Source of the DNA: Luteimonas huabeiensis HB2 | Lineage (GTDB): Bacteria > Pseudomonadota > Gammaproteobacteria > Xanthomonadales > Xanthomonadaceae | Length of the DNA: 64,000 bases | Reading direction: 5' to 3' | Assembly (NCBI RefSeq): GCF_000559025.1 | Contig: NZ_JAAN01000021.1 | Location: 105,345 to 169,344 of the forward strand | The notes under the pieces: generated by a model | Databases searched by the model: none | Seen by the model: the letters and a program-made list of their open reading frames with translations, nothing else | Told to the model about the DNA's origin: nothing | Made by a program: the position numbers and the translations under genes | In this document: positions 35,219 to 45,639 of the stretch, piece by piece | How the letters are laid out: the number at the start of each line of letters is the position of its first letter | Position numbering within the stretch: the first letter of the stretch is position 1

Positions 35219-35560
35219 GCGCCGGATGAGGGCATTTTTCGCGCTGCGGCGTACCCGCGTCCGCCTTCGGCCCCCTTCCTCGCGGGCGGAAGGGGGCGCC
35301 GTGTGCCGTCGTGCGCGTAGAAGGCCCGCTCCGGCACGGCCCGAACGGACAGCGCCCCCCTGCCCCGCCCTCGGCCGCTCGATGCAACGTCATCGCACGA
35401 CCGACACAGCTCTCGCCACACCACGAACGCAGCGCCGCGCCCCACGCCGGATGCGCGACCCCGGCGGCCGCGGACGACAAGCCCACCCAGGTCGCCGGCA
35501 CCCCGCGCGCTACCGCCCGCCGGCCGATGAACGGCGCCGCCCCCGATCGTCCGGCGGCGC

Positions 35561-35588
35561 TTGTGTCCCGGTTCCCGGCCCCTATACT
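35561..35588 (+). promoter_or_regulatory. Promoter of ssrA
   Basis: TTGTGT and TATACT separated by 16 bases form a sigma-70-type promoter 28 bases before the mature tmRNA 5' end. Confidence 0.7.
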
Positions 35589-35616
35589 GGCCCGGTCGGC
35601 GATGAACGACATTCCC

Positions 35617-35971
35617 GGGGGTGCACTGGCTTCGACGGGGGTCGCGAAATTGCCTGGCGCATGCCGAGGGGGCAGCTTTCCTCGTTAATCCAGCGGCAAA
35701 CTCATAGTTGCCAACGACGACAACTACGCTCTGGCCGCTTAAGGCCTAGCCCCGAACCCAGCTTGTGTCCGTGCTAGTGGGTGTAGGGTCATCATCACGG
35801 AATCGCCGGGAGTGGCCGCCTGCCAGCCCCCGGTCAACACACAGCAGGCTGGTCCCGGGATGCGCTTCGCACACCGTGCTGTTCCGGGACGAGACCCAAC
35901 GGTGAGCTAAGCATGTAGAGCCGGGGATGGAGTGCCTTCGGACGGCGGTTCGATTCCGCCCACCTCCACCA
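35617..35971 (+). ncRNA. ssrA: Transfer-messenger RNA (tmRNA)
   Basis: The 5' end GGGGGTGCACTGGCTTCGACG and the 3' end GGTTCGATTCCGCC...CACCTCCACCA form the tRNA-Ala-like part; CCA is encoded. The tag reading frame starts at 35710 and encodes ANDDNYALAA followed by TAA at 35740-35742. About 355 nucleotides. With SmpB it frees stalled ribosomes and marks the product for proteolysis. Confidence 0.97.
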
Positions 35972-35978
35972 ATACCCC

Positions 35979-36008
35979 AAGGCCAACCGATCTCGGTTGG
36001 CCTTTTTT
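35979..36008 (+). terminator. Terminator of ssrA
   Basis: AAGGCCAACCGA pairs with TCGGTTGGCCTT across a two-base loop and runs into T6, directly after the tmRNA. Confidence 0.92.
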
Positions 36009-36246
36009 CTTGCCCGCAACGCCAGTGTTGGCGCGGCTTCCGAGTAAGGCCTCGCGAGCGCTGGCGGTAGCCGCGCCTCCCGTTTCGGTCATTTCCGCCT
36101 CTCTGAGCGGGTGTGTTCTCTGCCGGTCTCGCGAGGACTCGTGAGACGAGTGCTTGGCCGATCAAGCCCTTACGCGCGCAGGTTGGGGTGTGTGAGTGGT
36201 AGGCGGCGTGGAGTCGAACGGGCCACGACGGCGTGATGGCCTGCAG

Positions 36247-36276
36247 AAAAAACGAAGGGCCGGGTCACCCCGGCCC
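36247..36276 (-). terminator. Leftward terminator after kdpE
   Basis: On the minus strand GGGCCGGG pairs with CCCGGCCC and is followed by TTCGTTTTTT. It probably ends the long kdp transcript, about 310 bases beyond the kdpE stop. Confidence 0.75.
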
Positions 36277-36371
36277 ATCGCGGTAGCTCAACGGGCACCC
36301 TTCCGAAGTTAAGAGCCTACCGCGGCTCGGTGTGCCAAGCAAATGCACTCCTGGCGCTGCGCGGCGCACGC

Positions 36372-36406
36372 TCTCACCGCACGCGACCCAAGCCCCGGTC
36401 CGCCTC
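36372..36406. repeat. 35-bp direct repeat, left copy (candidate att core)
   Basis: Identical to 45728-45762. It begins just before the stop codon of the SnoaL-like reading frame and covers its last ten codons. Confidence 0.9.
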
Positions 36407-36460
36407 CTCGCCATGGAGCATCAGTGTCCCCTCGTCAGCGCACTCAATGCGGCCGCTCGG
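36374..36460 (-). pseudogene. Remnant of a SnoaL-like gene 3' end
   Basis: In the frame ending at 36374 the translation closes SGRIECADEGTLMLHGEE plus ADRGLGRVR, nearly the same as the C-terminus of the intact gene at 45730-46116 (SGRFECVDEVTLMLEGQE plus ADRGLGRVR). Upstream of this the two sequences are unrelated, so only the last 27 or so codons exist here. Confidence 0.85.
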
Positions 36461-36585
36461 CTCGATCCCCGAGCCGCGCCGATGCGGGCCCCCTTCGATC
36501 CACGACGATCCAGCGGACATCAGGACGATCCGTGTCCTCGATGCTGGGGGTCGTTCGCGCTTGCTGCGCCTCATCGCCGCTGCTG

Positions 36586-37278
36586 CTAGACCACCAGCCG
36601 GTAGCCCACCTGCAGTTCTGTCAGCAGATGGCGCGGCTGCGCCGGATCGTCCTCGAGCTTGCGGCGCAGATTGGCCATGTGCACGCGCAGGTGATGGGTG
36701 CGCTCGGCGTGGCCCGGCCCCCAGACCTGGGTGAGCAGCTGGCGGTAGGTGAGCACCGCGCCTTGCGCCCGCAGCAGCGTCACCAGCAGCCGGAACTCGA
36801 TCGGGGTCAGGTGCACGGTCTCGCCGCGCCGGCGCACGTCGTGGGTGCGCGCGTCCACCTCGACGTCGCCGAAGCGCCAGACCGGCTCGGCCGCCTGCGG
36901 CTGCAGCCGGCGTTGCAGCGCGCGCAGCCTCGCCAGCAGTTCGTCGATGCCGAAGGGCTTGGTGAGGTAGTCATCGGCCCCGGCATCCAGCGCGGCGACC
37001 TTCTCGCGCTCCTGGTCGCGCGCCGACAGCACGAGGATCGGCACCGGGGACCAGCCGCGCACCTGGGTGATCAGCGTTTTGCCGTCGCCGTCAGGCAGGC
37101 CGAGGTCCACGATCAGCAGGTCGGGCCGGCGGGTGGCGGCGTCGATCTGGCCCCGCTTGACGCTCTCGGCCTCGCTCACGCTGTAGCCGGCGTACTCCAG
37201 TGCGAGCCGGACGAAGCGGCGGATCGGCGCGTCGTCCTCGATCAGCAGCACATGGCCGCCCGGGGCATCGGTGCTCAC
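36586..37278 (-). CDS. kdpE: KDP operon response regulator KdpE
   Basis: 230 residues of the OmpR family: receiver with LLIEDD and phosphoacceptor in LLIVDLGLPDGDG, lysine in DDYLTKPF, then a winged-helix DNA-binding domain (LTPIEFRLLVTLLR, THHLRVHMANLRRKLE). It activates kdp genes under potassium limitation. GTG start overlaps the kdpD stop (GTGA). Confidence 0.96.
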   Translation of the reverse strand: MSTDAPGGHVLLIEDDAPIRRFVRLALEYAGYSVSEAESVKRGQIDAATRRPDLLIVDLGLPDGDGKTLITQVRGWSPVPILVLSARDQEREKVAALDAGADDYLTKPFGIDELLARLRALQRRLQPQAAEPVWRFGDVEVDARTHDVRRRGETVHLTPIEFRLLVTLLRAQGAVLTYRQLLTQVWGPGHAERTHHLRVHMANLRRKLEDDPAQPRHLLTELQVGYRLVV

Positions 37279-39965
37279 GTCTCGACTCCTTCCTGCGGCG
37301 CCGGCCGCTGCGGCAGGTGCAAGGCGAACACGCTGCCCTGCGGCTCGCGCTTGCGCGCCTCCACGCGTCCGCCGTGCAGGGCGGCGATGCGCTCCACCAG
37401 CGCCAGTCCCAGGCCCATGCCGGTCATCGGCGACTCCGCCGCACCCCGCTGGAACGGCGCGAACAGGCGGCTGGGGTCGTCGCCGGGCCAGCCGGGGCCA
37501 TCGTCGGCCACCTCGATCACCAAGGTGCCGCCGGGATCCAGCCGCGCGTCCACGGCGATGCGGCAGCCGGCGGGGGTGTGCTTGCAGGCATTGTCCAGCA
37601 GATTGACCAGGGCGCGCTCGAGCAGCAGGGCATCCACCTCCACCAGCGGCAGGCCGGCCGCCAGCCGGACCTCGAGCCCATGTCCGGCGCAGGCGCTGCG
37701 GACGTGACCGAGCGCGCTGGCGACGATCTCCTCCAGGGCATGCCACTGTCGGTCCAGGCGCGCCTGGCCGGACTGCAGTCGGGCCAGTTGCAGCAGGTTG
37801 TCGAGCAGCGACTGCATGGCCCGGGCCTGCTCGACCAGCGCCTGCAGCAGGGGGCGGGTGGGCCCCTCGGCGCCGCGCTGCAGGGCGAGTTCGGCGGTGC
37901 CGAGCATCCCGGCCACCGGGGTGCGCAAATCGTGCGAGAGGGACAGCAGCAGGGTGTTGCGCAGGCGTTCTCCCTCCATCTGCACCAGCGTGTCGCGCGC
38001 CACCTCGACGAAGTGCACGCGCTCCAGCGCCACCGCGATCTGCCCGGCGCAGGCTTCCAGCGTTTCCAGATCCTCGGGCCGTCGCCAGGGCGGCTCCGCC
38101 CGCGGGGCGACGACGAGGACGCCGCGCACGCGCATCGGCGCCTTCAGCGGCAGATAGCGCGCCGGGGCCGCGGCGAGCGTCCCGGTGCCGGCGCCCGCGC
38201 TCTCCCCGTGGTCGAGCACCCACTGCGCGATGCTCACGTCCACCGATCGTTCCGGCCGCGCCGGGCGCACGCGGTGCCCGGCGTCGGGCAGCACGACCGT
38301 GATGGCGGCCTGGAAGTGCGCGCCCACGGTCTCTTCGGCGATCTCGACGATCCGTTCGCTTTCCAGCGCACCGGACAAGGCATTGGCCAGGCGGGTCAGC
38401 AGTGCGCTGCGCCGTTCGCGCTCGCGCATCGCCAGCACGGCAAAGCGAAGCCGTGCTGTCAGCTGGCCGATGATCAGCGCGACGGCGAGCATCAGGGCAA
38501 AGGTCAGCAGGTACTGCGTGTCGCTGACGGCGAACGACAACTGCGGCTGGACGAAGAAGAAGTCGAAGCACAGCACCGCCAGCAAGGCCGCGAGGGCGCC
38601 GGCCGTGCGTCCAGCCCGCAGCGCCACCAGCACCACCGCCAACAGGTACACCATCACGATGTTCGCCAGATCGAACACCCGTGCGAGCGGCCAGGCGACG
38701 ACGGTGGCCAGGGCACAGGCGGCCGCGGCCCAGGCCAGCGGGTGACGGGTGCGAGGCTCCCGGTCCGGCGCGCCGAGCGCCGGCCGTGCCTGCACCGCCG
38801 CGCCGGGACGGCCCGCCGCCACGCCGATGCGCACCACGTCCACCTCCGGCGCCAGTCGCTGCACCGCGCTCGCCAGGTCGCCGCGCAGGGCGGTCCAGAG
38901 GCGGCGCCAGCCCGAGGCCTCGGCGGCCGCGCCCAGCACGATGCGGTTGGCATTGCGCTCCCGCGCGCAGCGCACGAGCGAGGCCGGCACATCGTCGCCG
39001 GCCAGGGTCAGGACGTCGGCGCCCAGCCGACGGGCCTCGCCGAGCAGCTCGAGCACCGCTTCCCGCTCCTGGCGCGAGGCGCGATCGTCGAGCCGGTCCA
39101 CGTACACGGCGATCCATTCGGCCTCCAGCCGGGACGCGAGCCGCGCCGCCGCGCGGACCACCGGGGCATCGCGCGCGCCGCCCAGTCCCACCAGCAGCCG
39201 TTCGCGCGCCGGCCAGACGCGGCCGGGATCCTCCCGGGTGCGCTGCGCGCGCATCTGGGCATCCACGCGGTCGGCCACCCGCCGTAGGGCCAGTTCACGC
39301 AGGGCGATCAGGTTGCCGGGACGGAAGAAGCGCTCGACGGCCGACTGCGCCACATCGGGCAGATAGACCTTGCCGTTGCGCAGGCGCTGGATCAGGTCGG
39401 CGGCCGGCAGGTCGATCAGGGTCACGTCGTCGGCGGCATCGAACACGCGGTCCGGCACCGTCTCGCGCACGCGCACGCCGGTGATCGCGGCCACCACGTC
39501 GTGCAGGCTCTCCAGGTGCTGCACGTTGACGGTGGTGTAGACGTCGAAGCCGGCCGCGAGCAGCTCCTCCACGTCCTGCCAGCGCTTGGCATGGCGGCTG
39601 CCGGGGGCGTTGGTGTGCGCCAGCTCATCCACCGCGATCAGCGCGGCCGACGAGGCCAGCGCCGCATCGAGATCGAACTCGGTGAGCTCGCGGCCCCGGT
39701 ACTCGAGGCGCTTGCGCGGCAGTACCGGCAATCCTTCGAGCAGCGCCTGGGTCTCCTTGCGGCCATGGGTCTCGACGATGCCCACGCACACCGCCACGCC
39801 TTCGCGCTGGCGCTCGTGCAACGCCTGCAGCATCGCGTAAGTCTTGCCGACGCCCGGACAGGCGCCGAAGAAGAGCTTGAGCCGGCCGCGCCGCTGGCGC
39901 GCCTCATCGGCCTGCACTTCGGCGAGCAGGCGGTCGGGATCGGGGCGGTCGGGAGGTCGGCTCAT
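37275..39965 (-). CDS. kdpD: Osmosensitive potassium-channel histidine kinase KdpD
   Basis: 896 residues. The N-terminal KdpD domain has Walker A (GACPGVGKTYAML) and the DELAHTNAPGSRH motif; a USP-like domain follows (about 250-370), then four membrane segments (about 400-490), GAF-like region, HisKA with SLSHDLRTPVAG and an HATPase. It senses low K+ or osmotic shift and phosphorylates KdpE. ATG at 39965 chosen over an upstream one to match the family start. Confidence 0.96.
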   Translation of the reverse strand: MSRPPDRPDPDRLLAEVQADEARQRRGRLKLFFGACPGVGKTYAMLQALHERQREGVAVCVGIVETHGRKETQALLEGLPVLPRKRLEYRGRELTEFDLDAALASSAALIAVDELAHTNAPGSRHAKRWQDVEELLAAGFDVYTTVNVQHLESLHDVVAAITGVRVRETVPDRVFDAADDVTLIDLPAADLIQRLRNGKVYLPDVAQSAVERFFRPGNLIALRELALRRVADRVDAQMRAQRTREDPGRVWPARERLLVGLGGARDAPVVRAAARLASRLEAEWIAVYVDRLDDRASRQEREAVLELLGEARRLGADVLTLAGDDVPASLVRCARERNANRIVLGAAAEASGWRRLWTALRGDLASAVQRLAPEVDVVRIGVAAGRPGAAVQARPALGAPDREPRTRHPLAWAAAACALATVVAWPLARVFDLANIVMVYLLAVVLVALRAGRTAGALAALLAVLCFDFFFVQPQLSFAVSDTQYLLTFALMLAVALIIGQLTARLRFAVLAMRERERRSALLTRLANALSGALESERIVEIAEETVGAHFQAAITVVLPDAGHRVRPARPERSVDVSIAQWVLDHGESAGAGTGTLAAAPARYLPLKAPMRVRGVLVVAPRAEPPWRRPEDLETLEACAGQIAVALERVHFVEVARDTLVQMEGERLRNTLLLSLSHDLRTPVAGMLGTAELALQRGAEGPTRPLLQALVEQARAMQSLLDNLLQLARLQSGQARLDRQWHALEEIVASALGHVRSACAGHGLEVRLAAGLPLVEVDALLLERALVNLLDNACKHTPAGCRIAVDARLDPGGTLVIEVADDGPGWPGDDPSRLFAPFQRGAAESPMTGMGLGLALVERIAALHGGRVEARKREPQGSVFALHLPQRPAPQEGVET

Positions 39966-39990
39966 GAGCCCTCCATTATGCCACAAGGGC

Positions 39991-40794
39991 CTAGAAGCTA
40001 CGCGTCAGGATGACGGACAGGCGCGCTCGTCCCATGTTGACGCCATTGAGGTCGGTCCACAGCGCGCGGTCGGCGTTGGTGTCGGTGTACTGCAGGCTCA
40101 CGGTCGTGCCGTTCCAGGCGGGGCCGATCGTCGAGGCATCGTAGCGGACGCCGAGCTTCCAGTCGGTGTACGAAAACGGGCCCGCCGCACCGCGAAAACG
40201 CTGTCGGCCCGCGTGCAGGTCGATCGTCCACGGCCCGTCGCCGATCGGCACCGCCGCCGAGAGGTCGAGGTACGTGCTGCCGGCGGGCGCGTCGAAGCCG
40301 AAGGTGTCACCGGCACTGACGTAGAGCTTGGCGGCCAACTGCCGCCATGCGGCGCCCACGAGCAGCTCGGTCGTGTCGGCGCGCACCACGCCCGCCGGGC
40401 GGCTGCCCGGATACCGGTAGTGAATGAGACCGACGTCGAATGTCGTGGCCTCATCGGGCTTGAACCGCCAGCCGCCGTAGAGATCCAGCTCCAGGCTGCC
40501 GGCACGATAGCCCTGGTAGTCCTGAAGCCAGCCAACGTTCGATCCCGACAACCCGGCATAGAAGCCGGCTTTGCCGCCGAGTTCCACGCCGGCCTGGACC
40601 GCGGGCTTGCCACCGGTCTGGGTCAGCCCGCGAAACAGATAGTCGCTGGTCAGGGTGGCGGTGCCGGACACCGTGACGGCGGACGCGTCGCGGTTCTCGT
40701 CCCCGGACTGGCTCCAGGCCAGACCCGGCGCGAGGGCCAGCGCCGCGGCCGACAGGCCGGCGAGGCGACGCAGCGTGCAAGCGAAGTGATGCAT
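39991..40794 (-). CDS. TorF-family putative porin of the kdp locus
   Basis: 267 residues. Signal peptide (about 1-28, ending in A-W-S-Q), then a beta-rich protein with GTATLTSDYLFRGLTQTGGKPA, the signature of the TorF/'conserved hypothetical 2001' putative porin family, ending in aromatic F. It may let K+ or other solutes cross the outer membrane. Lies between kdpC and kdpD, a context seen in other proteobacterial kdp loci. Confidence 0.8.
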   Translation of the reverse strand: MHHFACTLRRLAGLSAAALALAPGLAWSQSGDENRDASAVTVSGTATLTSDYLFRGLTQTGGKPAVQAGVELGGKAGFYAGLSGSNVGWLQDYQGYRAGSLELDLYGGWRFKPDEATTFDVGLIHYRYPGSRPAGVVRADTTELLVGAAWRQLAAKLYVSAGDTFGFDAPAGSTYLDLSAAVPIGDGPWTIDLHAGRQRFRGAAGPFSYTDWKLGVRYDASTIGPAWNGTTVSLQYTDTNADRALWTDLNGVNMGRARLSVILTRSF

Positions 40795-40918
40795 CGAAAG
40801 ACTCCTGTGGGTCCGACGGCCGGCGGGCGCCGACCGGAGCGAAGGAAAAGACATCCCCTGACCGCCCCTGCGGGCGGTCTGCGAAGGACGCAGTGGGTTG
40901 TGAATCAGCGCGCGGGCG

Positions 40919-41506
40919 TCACCGTGGCGGACGCGCGTCGAGCGCAAGGTTCAGCGCCAGCACATTGACGCGCGGCATGCCGATCAGGCCCAGCCATGGC
41001 CGCTCGGTATGCGCCTGCACGAGCGCGTCGAGTTCCGCAGGCGTCATGCCCCGCGCGCGCGCCACGCGCGGGATCTGCCAGCGCGCGGCCTCGGGCGAGA
41101 CGTGAGGGTCGAGCCCGCTGGCCGAGGCGGTCACCAGCTCCATCGGCACCGGCTGCGTCGTCTCCGGTTGGGCCGCGCGCAGCGCTTCGATGCGCGCGCG
41201 CACTGCGTCCACCAGCGCCGGATGGCTCGGCGCGAGGTTGCTGCCGCTGGAGGCGGCCGCGTTGTAAGGCACGGGCGCGGTCGCCGAGGGGCGGCCCCAG
41301 AAGTACTTGGGGTCGTCGAAGGCCTGACCGATCAGCCGGCTGCCGACGACCTGCCCGTTGCGCTCGATCAGGCTGCCGTTGGCCTGCACCGGCATCAGGC
41401 CCTGGGCCACGGCGGTGAGCGCCAGGGGATAGACGAGTCCGGTGATCACGGCCAGTACGGCGAAGAGCGCGAGGGCAGGACGCACAAGGGTTCGCAAGGT
41501 GTTCAT
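40919..41506 (-). CDS. kdpC: Potassium-transporting ATPase KdpC subunit
   Basis: 195 residues. One N-terminal membrane helix (about 10-35, [19 protein letters not shown]), then the periplasmic domain with [18 protein letters not shown] and [13 protein letters not shown]. KdpC stabilises the complex and helps nucleotide binding. Follows kdpB by 21 bases. Confidence 0.96.
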   Translation of the reverse strand: MNTLRTLVRPALALFAVLAVITGLVYPLALTAVAQGLMPVQANGSLIERNGQVVGSRLIGQAFDDPKYFWGRPSATAPVPYNAAASSGSNLAPSHPALVDAVRARIEALRAAQPETTQPVPMELVTASASGLDPHVSPEAARWQIPRVARARGMTPAELDALVQAHTERPWLGLIGMPRVNVLALNLALDARPPR

Positions 41507-41527
41507 GGACGAGCTCCGTTCCAAGGC

Positions 41528-43603
41528 TCAGGCCAGGCCCAGCGCCGCCAGCGCCAGGTCGATCAGCTTGATGCCGATGAAGGGCGCGATGACGCCGCCC
41601 AGACCGTAGAGAAGCAGGTGCCGGCGCAGCAACGCCTCGGCCGACTGCGCCCTCCAGCGCACGCCCTTGAGTGCCAGCGGGATCAGCGCCACGATGATGA
41701 GCGCGTTGAAGATCACCGCCGACAGGATCGCCGACTGCGGGCTCGTCAGTCGCATCACGTCCAGCGCCGCGAGCTGCGGATAGGTGCCCACGAAGGCCGC
41801 CGGGATGATCGCGAAGTACTTGGCCACGTCGTTGGCGATCGAGAAGGTGGTCAGCGCCCCGCGCGTCATCAGCATCTGCTTGCCGACCTCGACCACCTCC
41901 AGCAGCTTGGTCGGGTTCGAGTCGAGATCGACCATGTTGCCGGCCTCCTTGGCCGCCTGCGTGCCCGCGTTCATCGCCACCGCCACGTCCGCCTGCGCCA
42001 GCGCGGGCGCATCGTTGGTGCCGTCGCCGGTCATCGCCACGAGGTGGCCCTCGGCCTGGTAGCGGCGGATCAGCGCCAGCTTGTCCTCCGGCGTGGCCTC
42101 GGCGAGAAAGTCGTCCACGCCGGCCTCGGCGGCGATCGCGGCGGCGGTGAAGCGGTTGTCGCCGGTGACCATCACCGTCTTGATGCCCATGCTGCGTAGT
42201 TGCGCAAAGCGCTCGCGGATGCCGCCCTTGACGATGTCCTTGAGTTCCACCACGCCAAGCACCCGGGCGTCTTCGGCCACGACGAGCGGCGTGCCGCCTT
42301 GACGCGCGATGGCCTCGGCGCGCTCACGCACCGCCTCCGGCAGGCGGCCGCCCGCCTCCTCGACGAAGCGCTGCACCGCATCGAGCGCGCCCTTGCGGAT
42401 GCGCCGGCCGTCGAGGTCCACCCCGCTCATCCGGGTGCGCGCGGAAAACGCGATGAAGTGCAGGCCTGCCGTCTCGCGGCCACGCAGTCCGTGGCGTTCC
42501 TTGGCCAGCACGACGATGGAGCGCCCTTCGGGCGTCTCGTCGGCCAGCGAGGCGAGCTGCGCCGCATCGGCCAGGGCCGGCTCCGTGACCCCGGGCGCGG
42601 GGTGGAAGGCCACCGCCTGCCGGTTGCCGAGCGTGATCGTGCCGGTCTTGTCCAGCAGCAGCACGTCCACGTCGCCGGCGGCTTCCACCGCGCGGCCCGA
42701 GGTGGCGATCACGTTGGCGCGCAGCATGCGGCTCATGCCGGCGATGCCGATGGCGGCCAGCAGCGCGCCGATCGTCGTCGGGATCAGGCACACCAGCAGC
42801 GCCACCAGCACCGTCACCGACACCGGCTGGCCCTGGCCCGCCGCCTGCACGCTGTACTGCGACAGCGGCCAGAGCGTGGCGCAAACGATCAGGAACACCA
42901 GGGTCAGCGCCACCAGCAGGATGGTCAGCGCGATCTCGTTGGGCGTGCGGCGGCGCTTGGCGGACTCGACCATCGCGATCATGCGGTCCAGGAAGGTGTG
43001 GCCCGGCTGCGCGGTGATGCGTACCACCAGCCAGTCCGACAGCACGCGCGTGCCCCCGGTCACCGCCGAGCGGTCGCCACCGGACTCGCGGATCACCGGG
43101 GCCGACTCGCCGGTGATGGCCGACTCGTCCACCGAGGCCACGCCCTCGATGACCTCGCCGTCGGCCGGGATCACGTCGCCGGCCTCCACCAGCACCACGC
43201 GGCCGGCGGACAGCTCGTCGCTCGGCACCGGGATCCAGGACGCACCGTGGTGCGGCTCTTGCAGCACCTTGGCGTACACGCGCTTCTTGGCCGAGCGCAG
43301 CGCCGCCGCCTGGGCCTTGCCCCGGCCCTCGGCCAGCGCCTCGGCCAGGTTGGCGAACCACACCGTCAGCCACAGCCAGGCTGCCACCGCGAGCGTGAAG
43401 CCCACCGGCGCGGCCATGCGCCCCGTGGCGGCGGCCACGCCGATCGCCGTCACCAGCGCGGCGCCGACCCACACCACGAACATCACCGGGTTGCGCCATT
43501 GCGCCTGCGGCGCCAGGCGCCACAGCGATTCGCGCAAGGCGGCGCGCAGCAGCGCCGCATCCCAGGGGCCGGCCGCGCGCGGATTCGTCACCATCGTCGT
43601 CAT
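41528..43603 (-). CDS. kdpB: Potassium-transporting ATPase KdpB subunit
   Basis: 691-residue P-type ATPase: actuator motif [10 protein letters not shown], phosphorylated aspartate in [11 protein letters not shown], hinge [17 protein letters not shown]. It powers K+ import through KdpA. The order A-B-C matches the family operon. Confidence 0.97.
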   Translation of the reverse strand: MTTMVTNPRAAGPWDAALLRAALRESLWRLAPQAQWRNPVMFVVWVGAALVTAIGVAAATGRMAAPVGFTLAVAAWLWLTVWFANLAEALAEGRGKAQAAALRSAKKRVYAKVLQEPHHGASWIPVPSDELSAGRVVLVEAGDVIPADGEVIEGVASVDESAITGESAPVIRESGGDRSAVTGGTRVLSDWLVVRITAQPGHTFLDRMIAMVESAKRRRTPNEIALTILLVALTLVFLIVCATLWPLSQYSVQAAGQGQPVSVTVLVALLVCLIPTTIGALLAAIGIAGMSRMLRANVIATSGRAVEAAGDVDVLLLDKTGTITLGNRQAVAFHPAPGVTEPALADAAQLASLADETPEGRSIVVLAKERHGLRGRETAGLHFIAFSARTRMSGVDLDGRRIRKGALDAVQRFVEEAGGRLPEAVRERAEAIARQGGTPLVVAEDARVLGVVELKDIVKGGIRERFAQLRSMGIKTVMVTGDNRFTAAAIAAEAGVDDFLAEATPEDKLALIRRYQAEGHLVAMTGDGTNDAPALAQADVAVAMNAGTQAAKEAGNMVDLDSNPTKLLEVVEVGKQMLMTRGALTTFSIANDVAKYFAIIPAAFVGTYPQLAALDVMRLTSPQSAILSAVIFNALIIVALIPLALKGVRWRAQSAEALLRRHLLLYGLGGVIAPFIGIKLIDLALAALGLA

Positions 43604-43622
43604 GTCGTTCCTCCCGGGCGCT

Positions 43623-45368
43623 TCAGCGGCCCGACATCAGCGTCAGGTGCTCGGCCACCGGCCCGAGCGCCAGCGCCGGCACATAGTTCAGCGCTCCCAC
43701 CAGCAGCACTGCGGCCACCAGCAGCACGACGAACAGCCCGTTGTTGGTGGCCAGCGTGCCGGCCGAGGGCGGCACGCGCGGCTTGGCCGCGAGGCTGCCG
43801 GCCAGCGCCAGCGCCGGCACGATCACCAGGAAGCGCCCGAACCACATCGCCGCGGCCAGCAGCACGTTCCAGAACGGCGCGTTGGCCGACAGGCCTGCAA
43901 AGGCCGAGCCGTTGTTGTTGCCGGCCGAGGTCAGCGCATACAGCGCCTGCGACAGGCCGTGCGCGCCGGGGTTCGTCAGGCCTGCCAGGCCCGGCTCCAC
44001 GCGCAGCGCCAGCGCCGTGCCCGCCAGCACCAGCGCGGGCACCACGATCACCGCCAGCGAGACCATCTTCATCTCGTAGGCGCCGATCTTCTTGCCCAGG
44101 TACTCCGGCGTGCGGCCGACCATCAGCCCGGCGATGAACACCGCGATCACCGCGAACAGCAGCATGCCGTACAGCCCCGAGCCGACACCGCCGTAAACGA
44201 CCTCGCCCAGCTGCATCAGGAACATCGGCACCGAGCCAGCCAGCGGCATCAGGCTGTCATGCATGGCATTGACCGCGCCGCAGCTGGCGGCGGTCGTGAC
44301 CGCAGCAAACAGCATCGAGCCGACCACGCCGAAGCGCGTCTCCAGCCCCTCAAGGCTCGGGCCGCTCAGGCCCAGCGCCGCAAGCTGCGGGTTGGGCTGA
44401 TGCTGCGCGATCACCCCCACGGCATAGAGTGCGACGAACAGCACGGTCATCGCCCCGGCCAGCGCCGCGCCCTGGCGTGCATCGCCCGCCCAGCGCCCGA
44501 ACAGGAACACCAGCGCCAGCGGGATGAGGAGGATCGAGACCATTTCCAGCAGGTTCGACAGAGCCGTCGGGTTCTCGAACGGATGCGCAGAATTGGCGTT
44601 GAAGAAGCCGCCACCGTTGGTGCCGAGCAGCTTGATCGCTTCTTGCGAAGCGACCGGGCCGAGCGCGATCGTCTGCGTCGTGGCAGTTTGTGTCAGGTCG
44701 CGACCAGCCTCCTGCACCGTGTAGGTGATCGGATCGACTAGCTGCGCCGTCTGCGCGCCGGCAAGCGTCTGCGGCACGCCCTGGCTAACGAGGAACAGCG
44801 CGAACACCGCCGACAGCGGCAGCAGCACCCACAGAGTGGCGCGCGTAAGATCTAGCCAGGCGTGACCCACACCGGAGCTGGTTTTGCGCACGAAGCCGCG
44901 GATCACCGCCAGCGCCACCGCGATGCCAGTGGCCGCCGACAGGAAGTTCTGTACGGTAAGCCCCAGCATCTGCGTGCCATGGCTCATCGTGGATTCGCCG
45001 CCATAGCTCTGCCAATTGGTGTTGGTGACGAAGGAGACGGCGGTGTTCAGCGCCAGATCCGGCGCCACCGCACCGAAGCCCTGCGGGTTGAACGGCAACA
45101 CTGCCTGCAGCCGCAGGATCGCGTACAGCGCCGCCAGCCCCACGAGGTTGAACACGAGGATCGCCAGCGCATAGCGCCACCACGGCATGTCCTCGTCCGG
45201 CCGGCTGCCGGCCAGCCGCAGCACCCCGCGCTCGATCGCGCCCACGAAGCGCACGCGCGCGGCGAGCCGGCCGCTGAAGACGCCATCGAGCCAGCGCGCC
45301 AGCGCCCAGGCCAGCGGGAACAACAGCGCCAGGAACAGCGCGAGCTGCACCCAGGGATTGGCGTTCAT
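43623..45368 (-). CDS. kdpA: Potassium-transporting ATPase KdpA subunit
   Basis: 581 residues with about ten membrane helices. The selectivity-filter regions typical of KdpA are present, for example [20 protein letters not shown] and [13 protein letters not shown]. KdpA is the K+-binding channel-like subunit in the inner membrane. Its ATG overlaps the kdpF stop by four bases. Confidence 0.97.
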   Translation of the reverse strand: MNANPWVQLALFLALLFPLAWALARWLDGVFSGRLAARVRFVGAIERGVLRLAGSRPDEDMPWWRYALAILVFNLVGLAALYAILRLQAVLPFNPQGFGAVAPDLALNTAVSFVTNTNWQSYGGESTMSHGTQMLGLTVQNFLSAATGIAVALAVIRGFVRKTSSGVGHAWLDLTRATLWVLLPLSAVFALFLVSQGVPQTLAGAQTAQLVDPITYTVQEAGRDLTQTATTQTIALGPVASQEAIKLLGTNGGGFFNANSAHPFENPTALSNLLEMVSILLIPLALVFLFGRWAGDARQGAALAGAMTVLFVALYAVGVIAQHQPNPQLAALGLSGPSLEGLETRFGVVGSMLFAAVTTAASCGAVNAMHDSLMPLAGSVPMFLMQLGEVVYGGVGSGLYGMLLFAVIAVFIAGLMVGRTPEYLGKKIGAYEMKMVSLAVIVVPALVLAGTALALRVEPGLAGLTNPGAHGLSQALYALTSAGNNNGSAFAGLSANAPFWNVLLAAAMWFGRFLVIVPALALAGSLAAKPRVPPSAGTLATNNGLFVVLLVAAVLLVGALNYVPALALGPVAEHLTLMSGR

Positions 45369-45463
45369 TCGAAGTCCTCCACCGCCAGCAGGGCGTAGAC
45401 GAGATAGGCCAGCAGCCCGATGACGAGCACCCCGGCGGTCATGATCAGTGCCTCAGGCTCCAT
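45365..45463 (-). CDS. kdpF: KdpF small membrane subunit
   Basis: 32 residues. A single hydrophobic helix (TAGVLVIGLLAYLVYALL) ending AVEDFE, the usual KdpF pattern, overlapping kdpA as ATGA. KdpF stabilises the KdpABC complex. A second in-frame ATG seven codons in is possible. Confidence 0.85.
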   Translation of the reverse strand: MEPEALIMTAGVLVIGLLAYLVYALLAVEDFE

Positions 45464-45593
45464 CGCCGTGACCTCCGTTCGACTCGATTCGGTTGCCTTG
45501 CGGGGCAGGGGGCGACAGCCGGCGGCATCCCGCCAGCGCGCCCAGGGTGATCAGCGCGAAGGCGGCCGCCCAGCCAAGAAACACGATGTCCAT
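45453..45593 (-). CDS. Small membrane protein at the head of the kdp operon
   Basis: 46 residues: one hydrophobic helix (MDIVFLGWAAAFALITLGAL), a cysteine-arginine stretch, then a polar tail. It overlaps kdpF by 11 bases in another frame. Short helices of this kind precede kdpF in several proteobacterial kdp operons; the function is unknown. The position and overlap favour a real gene. Confidence 0.55.
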   Translation of the reverse strand: MDIVFLGWAAAFALITLGALAGCRRLSPPAPQGNRIESNGGHGDGA

Positions 45594-45639
45594 GCAGTCC
45601 TCCACGAGGGGATGTACACGCTGCACATCCTAGCCCGTG

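Larger units (their letters stand above)
35046..35616. other. Non-coding gap between smpB and ssrA
   Basis: No convincing gene. The left part holds the tandem repeats at 35088-35218 and a GC-rich inverted stretch (35272-35300, CCCCCTTCC and GGAAGGGGG). The right part holds the ssrA promoter. Confidence 0.7.
36009..36585. other. Non-coding gap between ssrA and kdpE
   Basis: No complete gene. It contains a leftward terminator (36247-36276), an 8-bp stem CGCGGTAG/CTACCGCG (36279-36324) and a decayed copy of the 3' end of a SnoaL-like gene (from 36372). Confidence 0.7.

Noticed and set aside
35950..36010. ssrA 3' end as the attachment site of the Kdp island
   Set aside because: No second copy of the tmRNA 3' end was seen in the window and no tyrosine integrase follows. 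The 35-bp repeat at 36372/45728 is a better boundary.
36279..36324. tRNA-like remnant (GCGGTAGCTCAACGGG)
   Set aside because: Only an 8-bp stem is formed; no anticodon arm or T-loop can be drawn. It may be a small hairpin of unknown role.
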